A DNA stretch of 64,000 bases from Chitinimonas sp. BJYL2 (lineage in GTDB: Bacteria; Pseudomonadota; Gammaproteobacteria; Burkholderiales; Chitinimonadaceae): the NCBI RefSeq assembly GCF_027257935.1, contig NZ_JANZKW010000004.1, positions 1-64,000 on the forward strand, given 5' to 3'. Below are positions 7,944 through 15,591 of this stretch, one piece after another. A program made the position numbers and the translations under genes. Numbering within the stretch: the stretch's first letter is position 1; each line of letters starts with the position of its first letter. The notes under the pieces were generated by a model that was not told where the DNA came from, searched no databases, and saw nothing but the letters and a program-made list of their open reading frames with translations.

Positions 7944-8933
7944 TTACACGTGCCCACACCCCCAACGACGAATCTTCAGATCATCACCACGGCAGTCTTG
8001 CTCGACTTTGGCAAAGTATCCAATCGCACCATACACGCTTCTGATCTTTGCAAGGTCGTGCCGAGTGACCAAGCCAATGGCGTTCCGGGCATAGGTATTG
8101 GCGTTGCAGTTCTCGAAGTGTGCTCCCTCCATTGAGAACATCGACTGCCAGTACATCCCCAGCTCATTGGCCCACCACCAGCCATTCCGATGCGTGTTCC
8201 CATCCAGGAAGACGAAAAGGTGCAAGTGCGGGCCTCGTTGATCACCACCCTCCCGCTTCCACACGTAACCAACGATCTCGTTCAGCCGTTCGTTGTGCCT
8301 TAGGTTCTGATGAAACATCTGCTGAAAAGTGGAAAGCAACTGCTGCTGAGAGAGCTGCATCTCCTTAGGCGGATACAGGTCCAACCGAAGGACCAAGAGC
8401 TTGCCGTAACGGTCCAGCAGGAGATTGAAGTAGGCGCTCATCATCAAGTAGGTACGCTCGTCATACCGCCCTCTTCTTTGCACCTCAGCAGTGAACTCAG
8501 CCGCTGTCAGCACGCGACGAACCTCATCCAGCATCTCGTTGAACTCTTCCGCCTCCAAACGCCCATCACTCATCAAACCATGTGCGTAATGGAACGTAAC
8601 ACCACGTTTAGCCAGCACCGTCAGCACTGCCTCCGCAAAGAGGTTGCAATGCCAAGCAGGCAGGGGGAGGAGCCGAGCCGCGTGCGTGGAAGCATCGGCA
8701 ATCAGCTCGAAGTGCTTGGATAAGTACAGAGGCTCAACCCGTAGCTGACTCTCACTCCGAGAGCGTATCCGGAAGGCAGACTCACCAGTGCGGGTGATCA
8801 CGTCACGCGCAAAGCGCTCCAACGCCCAGAGCTTTTTGAGCTCCCCAGCAACGCGATCCCTAGTCATGTTTCTTTCTAATCCGAACTTCCAACGAGCGGA
8901 CTGTTTGTGGTTGCGATGATCGTTGCGACCCAT
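7944..8933 (-). CDS. Inovirus gp2 / YagK-YfjJ family protein, possible HUH-type replication protein
   Basis: A 329-aa protein with the C-terminal signature of the YagK/YfjJ/inovirus gp2 group: VLRLDLYP near residue 185, then YVWKREGG..RGPHLHLFVFLDG near 223-245, and a late YGAIGYFAKVEQD (301-313). The H236-L-H238 pair inside a hydrophobic strand looks like the His-hydrophobic-His motif of HUH endonucleases, and Y301 or Y306 could be the nicking Tyr. That mechanism is inferred. Such proteins are common in satellite prophages next to AlpA and an integrase, as here. Its leader contains a terminator-like hairpin (8945-8978) that could act as an attenuator. An AT-rich repeat block lies just upstream. 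Confidence 0.75.
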   Translation of the reverse strand: MGRNDHRNHKQSARWKFGLERNMTRDRVAGELKKLWALERFARDVITRTGESAFRIRSRSESQLRVEPLYLSKHFELIADASTHAARLLPLPAWHCNLFAEAVLTVLAKRGVTFHYAHGLMSDGRLEAEEFNEMLDEVRRVLTAAEFTAEVQRRGRYDERTYLMMSAYFNLLLDRYGKLLVLRLDLYPPKEMQLSQQQLLSTFQQMFHQNLRHNERLNEIVGYVWKREGGDQRGPHLHLFVFLDGNTHRNGWWWANELGMYWQSMFSMEGAHFENCNANTYARNAIGLVTRHDLAKIRSVYGAIGYFAKVEQDCRGDDLKIRRWGCGHV

Positions 8934-8944
8934 GGTAAACCCCC

Positions 8945-8978
8945 AATAAAAAGGGCTGAATGCCTTAGCAATCAGCCC
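8945..8978 (-). terminator. Intrinsic terminator / attenuator before the gp2-like gene
   Basis: On the minus strand GGGCTGA pairs with TCAGCCC across a 12-base loop, followed directly by TTTTTATT. It lies 12 bases before the gp2-like start codon. It would stop read-through from alpA or from the AT-rich block, or act as an attenuator for the gp2-like gene. Confidence 0.65.
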
Positions 8979-9435
8979 ATTGGTGTTTGAAAAAGTGTAC
9001 GTGGCTTAGCGGTGAGGATTCGTCAGGGACACCACTAGCCAAACCATGTATCAGACGTGTAGAAATATACTTGGAAGCAATACGGGCCTAGACGAATGGC
9101 TAACCGATCCAGACCCATAGCCAAGTACTCATTTACGCAAAGCACAGAAGAATACTTGCCCATCACTCAAAGCATCGAGGCGTATTAACCACCGGAAACC
9201 ATTAACACCTTAAGGACCAATAAATACGAAATACATAAATTAGTAAACATGAAATACATAAATAACACTTATATCCCATACTAAAATCATGCAGAAATAG
9301 CCACCTCCATCAACAACCCTCGACAGTTGCGAGAAAATTTAGTTACCACCACAAAAAATACTTGTACAAACTTATTCATCCATTGCCAAGCATAGAGACG
9401 GTATCAATACGACCGTAGAATGGAAGCATATGAAT
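8979..9435. other. AT-rich non-coding block with short repeats; candidate origin or small RNA locus
   Basis: No credible ORF on either strand. The block has a 13-bp direct repeat GAAATACATAAAT (9228-9240 and 9251-9263, 23 bp apart, start to start), three direct copies of TACTTG (9068, 9153, 9359) and one inverted copy (9122). Base composition is far more AT-rich than the neighbours. It is closed by a minus-strand terminator on the left and a plus-strand terminator on the right. Its place beside a Rep-like gene suggests a replication origin; the right-hand terminator suggests a plus-strand RNA. Both ideas are inference. Confidence 0.45.
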
Positions 9436-9470
9436 GGGCCGCGACATTACTGTCGCGGCCCTTTTATTTT
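9436..9470 (+). terminator. Strong intrinsic terminator on the plus strand
   Basis: GGGCCGCGACA and TGTCGCGGCCC form an 11-bp stem with a TTAC loop, followed by TTTTATTTT. No plus-strand gene lies within the preceding 1.6 kb, so the transcript it ends is unexplained. It faces the minus-strand alpA gene. Confidence 0.75.
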
Positions 9471-9477
9471 GCCGTCG

Positions 9478-9675
9478 CTACTGAATTCCTTGGTCTCTCA
9501 TGGCCAATCTGGCCTGAATCCAGTCCTCCACCTCGCTTTCCAACCACCCTACTCGCCTATCCCCGAGGGGCAGTGGCTTAGGGAACCTACCATCCGCGAT
9601 GAATGCATAGATGGATGACCGGGATAGACCAGTCTTGTCGATGACCTCGACCAACTTTACGACGCGCATTGCCAT
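9478..9675 (-). CDS. alpA: AlpA-family phage regulatory protein
   Basis: A 65-aa protein of the AlpA/MerR-like winged-helix type. It has LVEVIDKTGLSRSSIYAFIADGRFPKPLPLG at residues 8-38, where the recognition helix is followed by the F-P-x-P-x-x-L-G stretch typical of the family, then VGWLESEVEDWIQARL. AlpA proteins act as DNA-binding activators of integrase or excision genes in cryptic prophages such as CP4-57. It sits between a non-coding block and the divergent AT-rich gene, in the common integrase/alpA/gp2 arrangement of satellite elements. It could control the integrase or the gp2-like gene. Confidence 0.85.
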   Translation of the reverse strand: MAMRVVKLVEVIDKTGLSRSSIYAFIADGRFPKPLPLGDRRVGWLESEVEDWIQARLAMRDQGIQ

Positions 9676-9928
9676 GATGTGATGCTCCGGAGTTCATGCA
9701 CATCATCAGCGATGCGAGTAAGTTTAAACATGCCGCAAAACTTGAAAGTGGGTAACGGCAGGATTTGACGCTAGCAGCAGAGCACACAAAGCCAACAAAA
9801 ATCAGGGCTAAGTGTATGTATTTATCTACTACAAATATCCTTTAACGATCATAAAAAAACAAAAAATAGATCTTGACTTGGCCAAGAAATTTGCTAGGAA
9901 TAAGCCTACAAAACTGGAGAATCATGGC

Positions 9929-10786
9929 ATGTCGAACACTGCCTCCAAAACTTTCTTTGGCATTCGCGCAGACCGAGCTTCTCTTACTCGCATTGAGTAT
10001 TGGACATGGGTAGAACTACGAAACCTCAAACCTCTACACACAGACCTATTTGGATCAACACCAAATAGAGAGCGAATTGAAAAAATTCTAACCGGAAATA
10101 AAGAAATTCAAGAAAGCCTAGCCTCTCAAGCGTGTCAATTACTAATAGACGAAGCTTACTTCTGCTGGATAGAAGACAATAAGAGGGCACTATTATGGCT
10201 CGCCAAGAAAATTCCGACAGGCCACTTCAGAAGCTACAGCCATTGGTTTAAAGAACCTATCAAGGAGCTAATTATTGCCGATATTGATAGCTGGCGCGCC
10301 CCTACCGAGATCAAGGTACGATTCATGAAGCAGCATGCTCAACTCTGGTCACAACAACGAAAATTAGATGAGCCCTTTCGGTGGGTACAAGATGGCGATT
10401 TCAAGAAGAAAGTCGAAATTATTGAAAATCTGTTGCCAACAGTTGTTAAAAAATACCTAGGCCACACCCCTCCATTTAACTCACTAAACGATTTACTGTT
10501 TTGGATGGAAGAGTGTGAAATCCCCCAGTCCGAAAAAGAACTCTTGCTTATAAAAGCCAAAAGCCGCTGGAGCCAGAACAAGTACAGGGAGAATTTAAAG
10601 GACAGAAAGCAATGCAATTTCACCTTGAAGAACAGCACAATTTCCATGCTGGACAAACTATGCATGAAACACCAAATCAAGCGAAATGAATTGATTGAGA
10701 GACTGATTACTAGTGAGCAAGAACAGGGGCAATACCTTGCCAGCCGGCAGGGAGACATCCTGGACGGGTCGTCACACCTGCACTAG
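9929..10786 (+). CDS. Unknown AT-rich island protein with possible ribbon-helix-helix C-terminus
   Basis: A 285-aa basic protein without a family I can name. The ATG at 9929 is chosen because GGAGA lies 9 bases upstream; a longer in-frame reading from 9812 lacks this. The N-terminal part is rich in Trp and aromatic residues (RIEYWTWVELRNL). The C-terminal part (QCNFTLKNSTISMLDKLCMKHQIKRNELIERLI) resembles a ribbon-helix-helix DNA-binding unit: a beta strand and two helices. Its base composition is much more AT-rich than the integrase beside it, pointing to a separate origin. It might be a regulator or mobilisation accessory; this is a guess from the C-terminus only. Confidence 0.55.
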   Translation: MSNTASKTFFGIRADRASLTRIEYWTWVELRNLKPLHTDLFGSTPNRERIEKILTGNKEIQESLASQACQLLIDEAYFCWIEDNKRALLWLAKKIPTGHFRSYSHWFKEPIKELIIADIDSWRAPTEIKVRFMKQHAQLWSQQRKLDEPFRWVQDGDFKKKVEIIENLLPTVVKKYLGHTPPFNSLNDLLFWMEECEIPQSEKELLLIKAKSRWSQNKYRENLKDRKQCNFTLKNSTISMLDKLCMKHQIKRNELIERLITSEQEQGQYLASRQGDILDGSSHLH

Positions 10787-10963
10787 TGAATCTAAGCATA
10801 GGTTTGAGTTGCAATGACCTGGCTCAAAGACCGTGGGTTGGCATACAAGGAATAAAGATCATGAGGAATTTAGGCTTGGTCGCGAGACACAATCTAGTCG
10901 CTCAGCTTCGGGGCATGCAAAGCGAGTTGAAGCCAGCACACTCATTGAGGATGAATGACTTTG

Positions 10964-12151
10964 TCATTTCTTAATTTTATCGAGATAGTCGGCCCACGTT
11001 TGCATCATCTCCTTCCTTGCTGCCAGATGAGCAGTTCGGTTGTAGGCTCGTCCATTGGGGTCTCTAACAGCATGCGCCAGTTGGTGTTCGATCACGTCCG
11101 GACGAAAACTCAACACCTCGTCCAGTATCGTCCTCGCTGCCGCTCGGAATCCATGTCCCGTCATCTCATCCTTAGCGATATCTGAGCGACGCAGTGCGGA
11201 AAGAATGGCGTTGTCGCTCATCGGACGATCTTTGCTACGCGCACTGGGAAAGACGTACCGACCGCTTCCTGTAACGGGCTTCAGCTCCCGCAATATTTCC
11301 AGTGCCTGGCGTGAGAGCGGAACAATGTGATCGGTATCCGTCTTGGTGACCCGATATCTCCACTCGGCAGCCTCGAAATTGAAGTCAGCCCATTGGGCAG
11401 TTCTGAGCTCACCAGGACGTACAAACACCAACGGCGCTAACTTAAGCGCACAAGCAACAATCAACGTGCCCTTGTAGCACTCAACCGCTCTTAGAACTTC
11501 AGCCAAGGACTCAGGTGTCGTCGCCGCTGCAAAGTTTGTCCCCTTAACAGGCGGAAGAGCACCGCGAAGATCGCCGGAAGGATCTCGTTCAGCTCGACCG
11601 GTAGCAATGGCGTATCGAAAAACCTGCCCGCACTCAGACAACGCTCTGTGGGCCGTCTCGACAGCGCCGCGATCTACGATTCTCCGAATGGTTTTAAGTA
11701 ACTCGGGAGCTGTGATTTCCATAATCGGGCGCGCGCCCAACCAAGGGAAGATGTCTTTCTGCAAACGACTCGCAATGCGGACACCATGGCTATGAGACCA
11801 AACGCCCTGCTGGAGCTTCAGCCACTCCCTGGCCACCACCTCAAAGCTACTTGCAGCGCGCTCTTCCCCTGCCAGCTTTTTCGCCTTTCTGTGCTCAGAC
11901 GGGTCAATGCCGGCAGCAAGTAACTTGCGCGCCTCTTCCCTCTTGGCTCGCGCATCTTTGATCGACACCTCTGGATATGCCCCAAAGGCAATACGCTTTT
12001 CCTTGCCGCCAAAGCGATACTTCAAGCGCCATAGCTTCCCGCCTGCTGGGCTGACTTCCAAGTACATTCCCGCACCGTCAGCCAACCGATAAGGCTTTGC
12101 TTGGGGTTTGGCATTACGCACTACGATGTCGGTCAGCGGCATTGGGGGCAT
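10964..12151 (-). CDS. int: Tyrosine recombinase, P4-type integrase of the ssrA-inserted element
   Basis: A 395-aa integrase with an N-terminal DUF4102 arm-binding domain (residues 5-90, with LTDIVVRNAKP and RIAFGAYPEVSIKDAR), a core-binding domain, and the catalytic domain. Active-site residues seen are R245 (VRPGELR), H333-x-x-R336 (HGFR), H360 and the nucleophile Y370 (AYNRTAHLAARKEMMQTW). The set is complete, so the enzyme looks active. I chose the ATG at 12151; an upstream TTG at 12172 is weaker and a further ATG lies at 12142. It lies about 150 bp from the tmRNA 3' end, the presumed attachment site, and points away from it. Confidence 0.9.
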   Translation of the reverse strand: MPPMPLTDIVVRNAKPQAKPYRLADGAGMYLEVSPAGGKLWRLKYRFGGKEKRIAFGAYPEVSIKDARAKREEARKLLAAGIDPSEHRKAKKLAGEERAASSFEVVAREWLKLQQGVWSHSHGVRIASRLQKDIFPWLGARPIMEITAPELLKTIRRIVDRGAVETAHRALSECGQVFRYAIATGRAERDPSGDLRGALPPVKGTNFAAATTPESLAEVLRAVECYKGTLIVACALKLAPLVFVRPGELRTAQWADFNFEAAEWRYRVTKTDTDHIVPLSRQALEILRELKPVTGSGRYVFPSARSKDRPMSDNAILSALRRSDIAKDEMTGHGFRAAARTILDEVLSFRPDVIEHQLAHAVRDPNGRAYNRTAHLAARKEMMQTWADYLDKIKK

Positions 12152-12248
12152 CGCCTCTGCATGTTGGTGCAATGCCCCCTATCCTGCCCCCGCGTGCCCC
12201 CAGATGTCAATGAATCGAACTAGCTCTCTCTGGATGATGCGGACAAAG

Positions 12249-12274
12249 AAAAACCCGCAGTTACGCGGGTTTTT
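12249..12274 (-). terminator. Terminator downstream of ssrA
   Basis: AAAAACCCGC and GCGGGTTTTT form a 10-bp stem with a six-base loop; the T-run works in both directions. It lies about 30 bases past the mature tmRNA 3' end. A second dyad, TTCACTG / CAGTGAA, lies between it and the tmRNA. Because of the insertion, this terminator may be supplied by the element. Confidence 0.7.
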
Positions 12275-12305
12275 GGATTTCACTGGACATCAGTGAACTA
12301 GGTAT

Positions 12306-12668
12306 TGGTGGAGACGGCGGGAATTGAACCCGCGTCCGAAAGTCCTCCACGAAGGGTTCTACATGCTTAGTCTGGCCAACTGGATTTAACGATGTACACG
12401 CCGACCGACAGGCTTGGACACCGCGAGCCACCTAGATTTAACCGCATGACAGGTAGCCCGCCACACAGCGATCTCATGTAAATAACGCTGCTGCCGGTTT
12501 TACCCGGCCTGACCCATGAGCAGATCAGTGCAGCGTCTGGCCGGGATTAAGCGGCTAGAGCGTAGGTTTCGTCGTTTGCGACTAAACTTGTTCAGCGTTT
12601 TACGAGGTGCTGAGATCTCGGCATGCCCCCATCCGCTTTGCAACCCCCGTCGAAGCCATGTCGTCCCC
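12306..12668 (-). ncRNA. ssrA: Transfer-messenger RNA (tmRNA)
   Basis: Read on the minus strand, the ends form a tRNA-like acceptor stem (GGGGACG with CGTCTCC, then ACCA). A T-arm GGGTTCAATTCCCGCC lies near the 3' end. The tag reading frame is GCAAACGACGAAACCTACGC.. and encodes ANDETYALAA followed by TAA. tmRNA with SmpB frees stalled ribosomes and tags the product for proteolysis. The gene length of 363 bases and the encoded CCA fit. The mobile element to the left uses its 3' end as the target, and the gene is restored intact. Confidence 0.97.
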
Positions 12669-12697
12669 GGGTGATGTACTGCTGATGAAGAAAGGTG

Positions 12698-12703
12698 ATT
12701 ATA
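12698..12703 (-). promoter_or_regulatory. Likely -10 box of the ssrA promoter
   Basis: A perfect TATAAT on the minus strand, 30 bases before the mature tmRNA 5' end; the precursor leader would be about 20 bases, to be removed by RNase P. No good -35 box is seen at the normal distance. Confidence 0.45.
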
Positions 12704-12707
12704 CGGC

Positions 12708-13361
12708 CTAGACCGGTAATACGGCGAGGAGTTCCAGCGGCGTGGCAATTCGCAGATCGGCGCCCCACTGATCCGGCAGTTCGTCGGCATGGATATAGCC
12801 GTAATCGGCTAGCACGGTCGTCATGCCTACCTTGCGGCCAGCTGCGATATCCCGCTCCGCATCGCCGACATACCAACAGGCGCTGGCAGGTACACCGATC
12901 ACCTCGCAGGCATGCAGCATGGGTTTGGGATCGGGCTTGGGTACACCGACAGTATCGCCAGATACCACCACGGCGGGTGGTAAGGCAAAACCCAGTTCCG
13001 GCACCAGTCGATCGGTAAACCGGGCGGGCTTGTTGGTGATGATGCCCCACTGCAAACCCTTGGCAACCAGCTTTTCGATCAGCGGATTGACGCCATCAAA
13101 CAGGACCGTACGGTCTGCAAAGCCGTTTTCGTAATGGTCCAGAAACCGGATTCGCAAGGCGTCAAATCCCGGATCATCGCGCTTGATACCGAACCCTAGC
13201 TCCACGAGCCCGCGAGCGCCGTGGCTGGCAATCGGACGGATCAGCGCATGCGGCACAGGCGGTCTGCCCTCTTCTGCAAGCAGACGATTGAGCGCGCCGC
13301 CAAGGTCCAGCGCCGTATCCGCCAGCGTGCCATCCAGATCGAACAGGACAGCCTGGATCAC
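12708..13361 (-). CDS. gph: Phosphoglycolate phosphatase, HAD family
   Basis: A 217-aa HAD hydrolase with [13 protein letters not shown] at residues 7-19, a cap domain, and [15 protein letters not shown] late in the protein (metal-binding Asp pair). It dephosphorylates 2-phosphoglycolate formed in DNA repair or by oxygenase side reactions. It starts at a GTG whose last bases overlap the ubiG stop (GTGA), as in many betaproteobacteria where ubiG and gph are coupled. Substrate choice among HAD phosphatases cannot be proved from sequence, but the ubiG context is typical. It is the last gene of the mtaD-like/ubiG/gph operon. Confidence 0.85.
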   Translation of the reverse strand: MIQAVLFDLDGTLADTALDLGGALNRLLAEEGRPPVPHALIRPIASHGARGLVELGFGIKRDDPGFDALRIRFLDHYENGFADRTVLFDGVNPLIEKLVAKGLQWGIITNKPARFTDRLVPELGFALPPAVVVSGDTVGVPKPDPKPMLHACEVIGVPASACWYVGDAERDIAAGRKVGMTTVLADYGYIHADELPDQWGADLRIATPLELLAVLPV

Positions 13362-14098
13362 GCTGCCATGCTCCGGCAGGCAAGGAGATAATTCACGCTG
13401 GCATCATCATTGAGATGGTAAGTCTTGCGGGCGAGATCGTAGCCCATGCCCTTGAGTTGCACGGCATCAAGCCCGGCATTGCGCGCCATGCGGGTGAGCT
13501 CGGAGGGCTTGAGAAAGCGTGCATATTCGTGCGTACCGCGAGGCAGAAGACCGAGTATGTATTCGGCACCGAGTACGGCGTGCAGGTATGCCTTGGGGTT
13601 ACGGGAGATCGTCGAGAAGAACACCCAGCCGCCGGGTTTGACCAGGCGTGCACAAGCCTCTACTACGCGGGTCGGCTCCGGCACGTGCTCCAGCATTTCC
13701 ATGCAGGTCACTACATCGAACTGACCGGGCATCTCGGTGGCCAGCACCTCAACGGGTACGCAACGGTATTCCACCTTCACGCCGGACTCCAAGCCATGCA
13801 AACGGGCAACCTTGAGCGATTTATCGGCAAGATCGATGCCGGTGACGGTGGCACCCGCCTGCGCCATGGCCTCAGCCAGAATACCGCCGCCACACCCCAC
13901 ATCGAGTACGGTTTTACCGGCCAGGGTGGCGAAGCCATCGATAAATCCCAGACGCAAAGGATTGATTTCGTGCAGCGGCTTGAACTCGCTGTCCTTGTCC
14001 CACCACTTGTGGGCCAGATCAGCAAACTTGGCCAACTCGGCCGGGTCGACATTCGTGTCTTGGGTGGTCATGCGGTGGCTTTCGGATTCCGGTTTCAT
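13358..14098 (-). CDS. ubiG: Ubiquinone biosynthesis O-methyltransferase UbiG
   Basis: A 246-aa class I SAM methyltransferase that carries out both O-methylation steps of ubiquinone synthesis. The N-terminal part has [25 protein letters not shown], typical of UbiG, followed by the SAM site [13 protein letters not shown] and the post-I acidic region. The ATG at 14098 overlaps the stop of the upstream deaminase gene (ATGA), which decides the start; a later ATG at 14071 is less likely. It is translationally coupled to both neighbours. Confidence 0.93.
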   Translation of the reverse strand: MKPESESHRMTTQDTNVDPAELAKFADLAHKWWDKDSEFKPLHEINPLRLGFIDGFATLAGKTVLDVGCGGGILAEAMAQAGATVTGIDLADKSLKVARLHGLESGVKVEYRCVPVEVLATEMPGQFDVVTCMEMLEHVPEPTRVVEACARLVKPGGWVFFSTISRNPKAYLHAVLGAEYILGLLPRGTHEYARFLKPSELTRMARNAGLDAVQLKGMGYDLARKTYHLNDDASVNYLLACRSMAA

Positions 14099-15411
14099 GC
14101 CGCGGGCTGGGTGATGCGGTGCTGCCACCAGCGGCCCTTGGCTGCAATCTGGTCGGCACTCAGGGTGGTGAGTACGCGGTTCTGCATGAGGCAGCGTCCG
14201 GCCACCCAGGTGTGGCTGACCTGTTCGCGACCGGCGGCGTACACAATCTGCGAAATCGGGTCGAACACGGGCAGGGTTTCGAGTGCAGCGAGATCAATGG
14301 CAATCATGTCGGCCTGCTTGCCGGCCAGCAGACTGCCGATCTGATCCCCTTTGCCCAAGGCTCGGGCACCGGCGAGCGTGGCCATTTCCAGTGAGCTTGC
14401 AGCATCGAGTGCGGTCGGGTCGGTGGACTCGGCCTTGGCCAGCAAGGCGGCCATGCGCAGATCGCCAAGCAGATCGAGCTTGTTGTTGCTGGCGGCGCCG
14501 TCAGTACCCAGGCCCACATTCACGCCAGCACGGTGCATGGCAGTGATGCGTGCAAAACCCGATGCCAGCTTGAGGTTGCTAGCCGGGTTATGCGCCACAT
14601 GTACGCCATGCTTGGCGAGCAGGTCGATTTCGGTATCGTTGGCATGCACCACATGCGCGGCAATCAGGTTCGGCCCCAGCAGGCCCAGATTGCGCAGGCG
14701 TTCCAGCGGACGCACACCATATTGCTTGATGCTGCCCTCGATCTCGTCCCGGGTCTCATGGATATGGCAGTGAACCAGCAGATTCAGTTGCTCGGCCAGG
14801 GTGATGATCTTGCTGAAGGTTTCATCCGCCACCGTGTAAGGCGCGTGCGGCGCCAACGCAAAATCAACCAGCCGCTCGCCTTGGAATGCATCGCGGGCGC
14901 TGAGCGCCTTGCCGATGTAGTCGTCGGCATTCAGTGCATAACCGGTGGGGAATTCCAGGATCGAGCAACCGACCACCGTGCGCATGCCGGCCATGATGGC
15001 GGCACGGGCAACGGCATCGTGATGGAAGTACATGTCGTTGATGGTGGTGGTGCCACCACGGATCATTTCGGCTATTGCATGCAGCGTGCCGTCAAACACA
15101 AACTCGTCCGACACATGGCGCTTTTCAGCCGGCCAGATGTGGTGATTAAGCCAGTCCATCAGGGCCAGATCATCGGCCAGGCCGCGCAGCAGGCTCATCG
15201 CGGAATGGCCATGCAGATTGACCAGCCCCGGCAGCAATGCGTGATCGGCCAGTTCCACATGGCTGGCGTCTGCATAACGGCGACGGGCTTCGTCACTCGT
15301 GAGCACAGCTTCAATATGCTCATCCTTCATGACCAGTGCGTGCTGCTCAAGCACCGTGCCCTTGGGTTCAACGGGAATCAGCCAGCGGGGGTGGAGTACG
15401 GTCAGCGACAT
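14095..15411 (-). CDS. mtaD: MtaD-like 5-methylthioadenosine/S-adenosylhomocysteine deaminase (TRZ/ATZ amidohydrolase)
   Basis: A 438-aa metal-dependent amidohydrolase. It has the metal site [18 protein letters not shown], later HCHIHET and HVVHAN His residues, and the metal-binding Asp in [11 protein letters not shown]. Members deaminate MTA, SAH or 5'-deoxyadenosine; the beta-proteobacterial copies lie before ubiG and gph as here, which suits a role in clearing SAH made by methyltransferases such as UbiG. The ATG at 15411 is preferred to an upstream TTG. It is the first gene of the operon. Exact substrate is not certain. Confidence 0.85.
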   Translation of the reverse strand: MSLTVLHPRWLIPVEPKGTVLEQHALVMKDEHIEAVLTSDEARRRYADASHVELADHALLPGLVNLHGHSAMSLLRGLADDLALMDWLNHHIWPAEKRHVSDEFVFDGTLHAIAEMIRGGTTTINDMYFHHDAVARAAIMAGMRTVVGCSILEFPTGYALNADDYIGKALSARDAFQGERLVDFALAPHAPYTVADETFSKIITLAEQLNLLVHCHIHETRDEIEGSIKQYGVRPLERLRNLGLLGPNLIAAHVVHANDTEIDLLAKHGVHVAHNPASNLKLASGFARITAMHRAGVNVGLGTDGAASNNKLDLLGDLRMAALLAKAESTDPTALDAASSLEMATLAGARALGKGDQIGSLLAGKQADMIAIDLAALETLPVFDPISQIVYAAGREQVSHTWVAGRCLMQNRVLTTLSADQIAAKGRWWQHRITQPAA

Positions 15412-15591
15412 GAGCAATACCTGTATTTACGATGGCCGATTCTACCAGCCGAGGCTTTGGCTGGATATTTGTGCCAGTGGCTGTCGAGCAGGCCTGAATC
15501 ACCGCGTCGGGATTCTTGGGCATGCGTCGCTGCGTGAATGAACACTTTTCTGGAGCGAGTCGCCAATTCAATGCAGATGAAGGCCGCAGGT

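Larger units (their letters stand above)
1..12305. mobile_element. Integrative element inserted at the ssrA 3' end (left end outside window)
   Basis: This stretch is bounded on the right by the 3' end of the tmRNA gene, with a P4-type tyrosine integrase facing it. The tmRNA 3' end is a well known target for this integrase class. Inside are an AlpA-type regulator, a gp2/YfjJ-type protein, a DUF932 gene and a CBASS defence operon, none of which is expected in a conserved backbone. The DNA is visibly more AT-rich than the genes after 12.7 kb. I searched positions 1-700 for a second copy of the tmRNA 3' sequence and found none, so the left attachment site is probably beyond the window. It is possible that more than one element is nested here. 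Confidence 0.8.

Noticed and set aside
9050-9420. CRISPR array in the AT-rich block
   Set aside because: Repeats are too short (6-13 bp), too few and not evenly spaced; no cas genes are present.
10786-10974. 62-codon plus-strand frame after the RHH-like gene
   Set aside because: It starts at a GTG without a ribosome site, overlaps the integrase end, and has no coding look.
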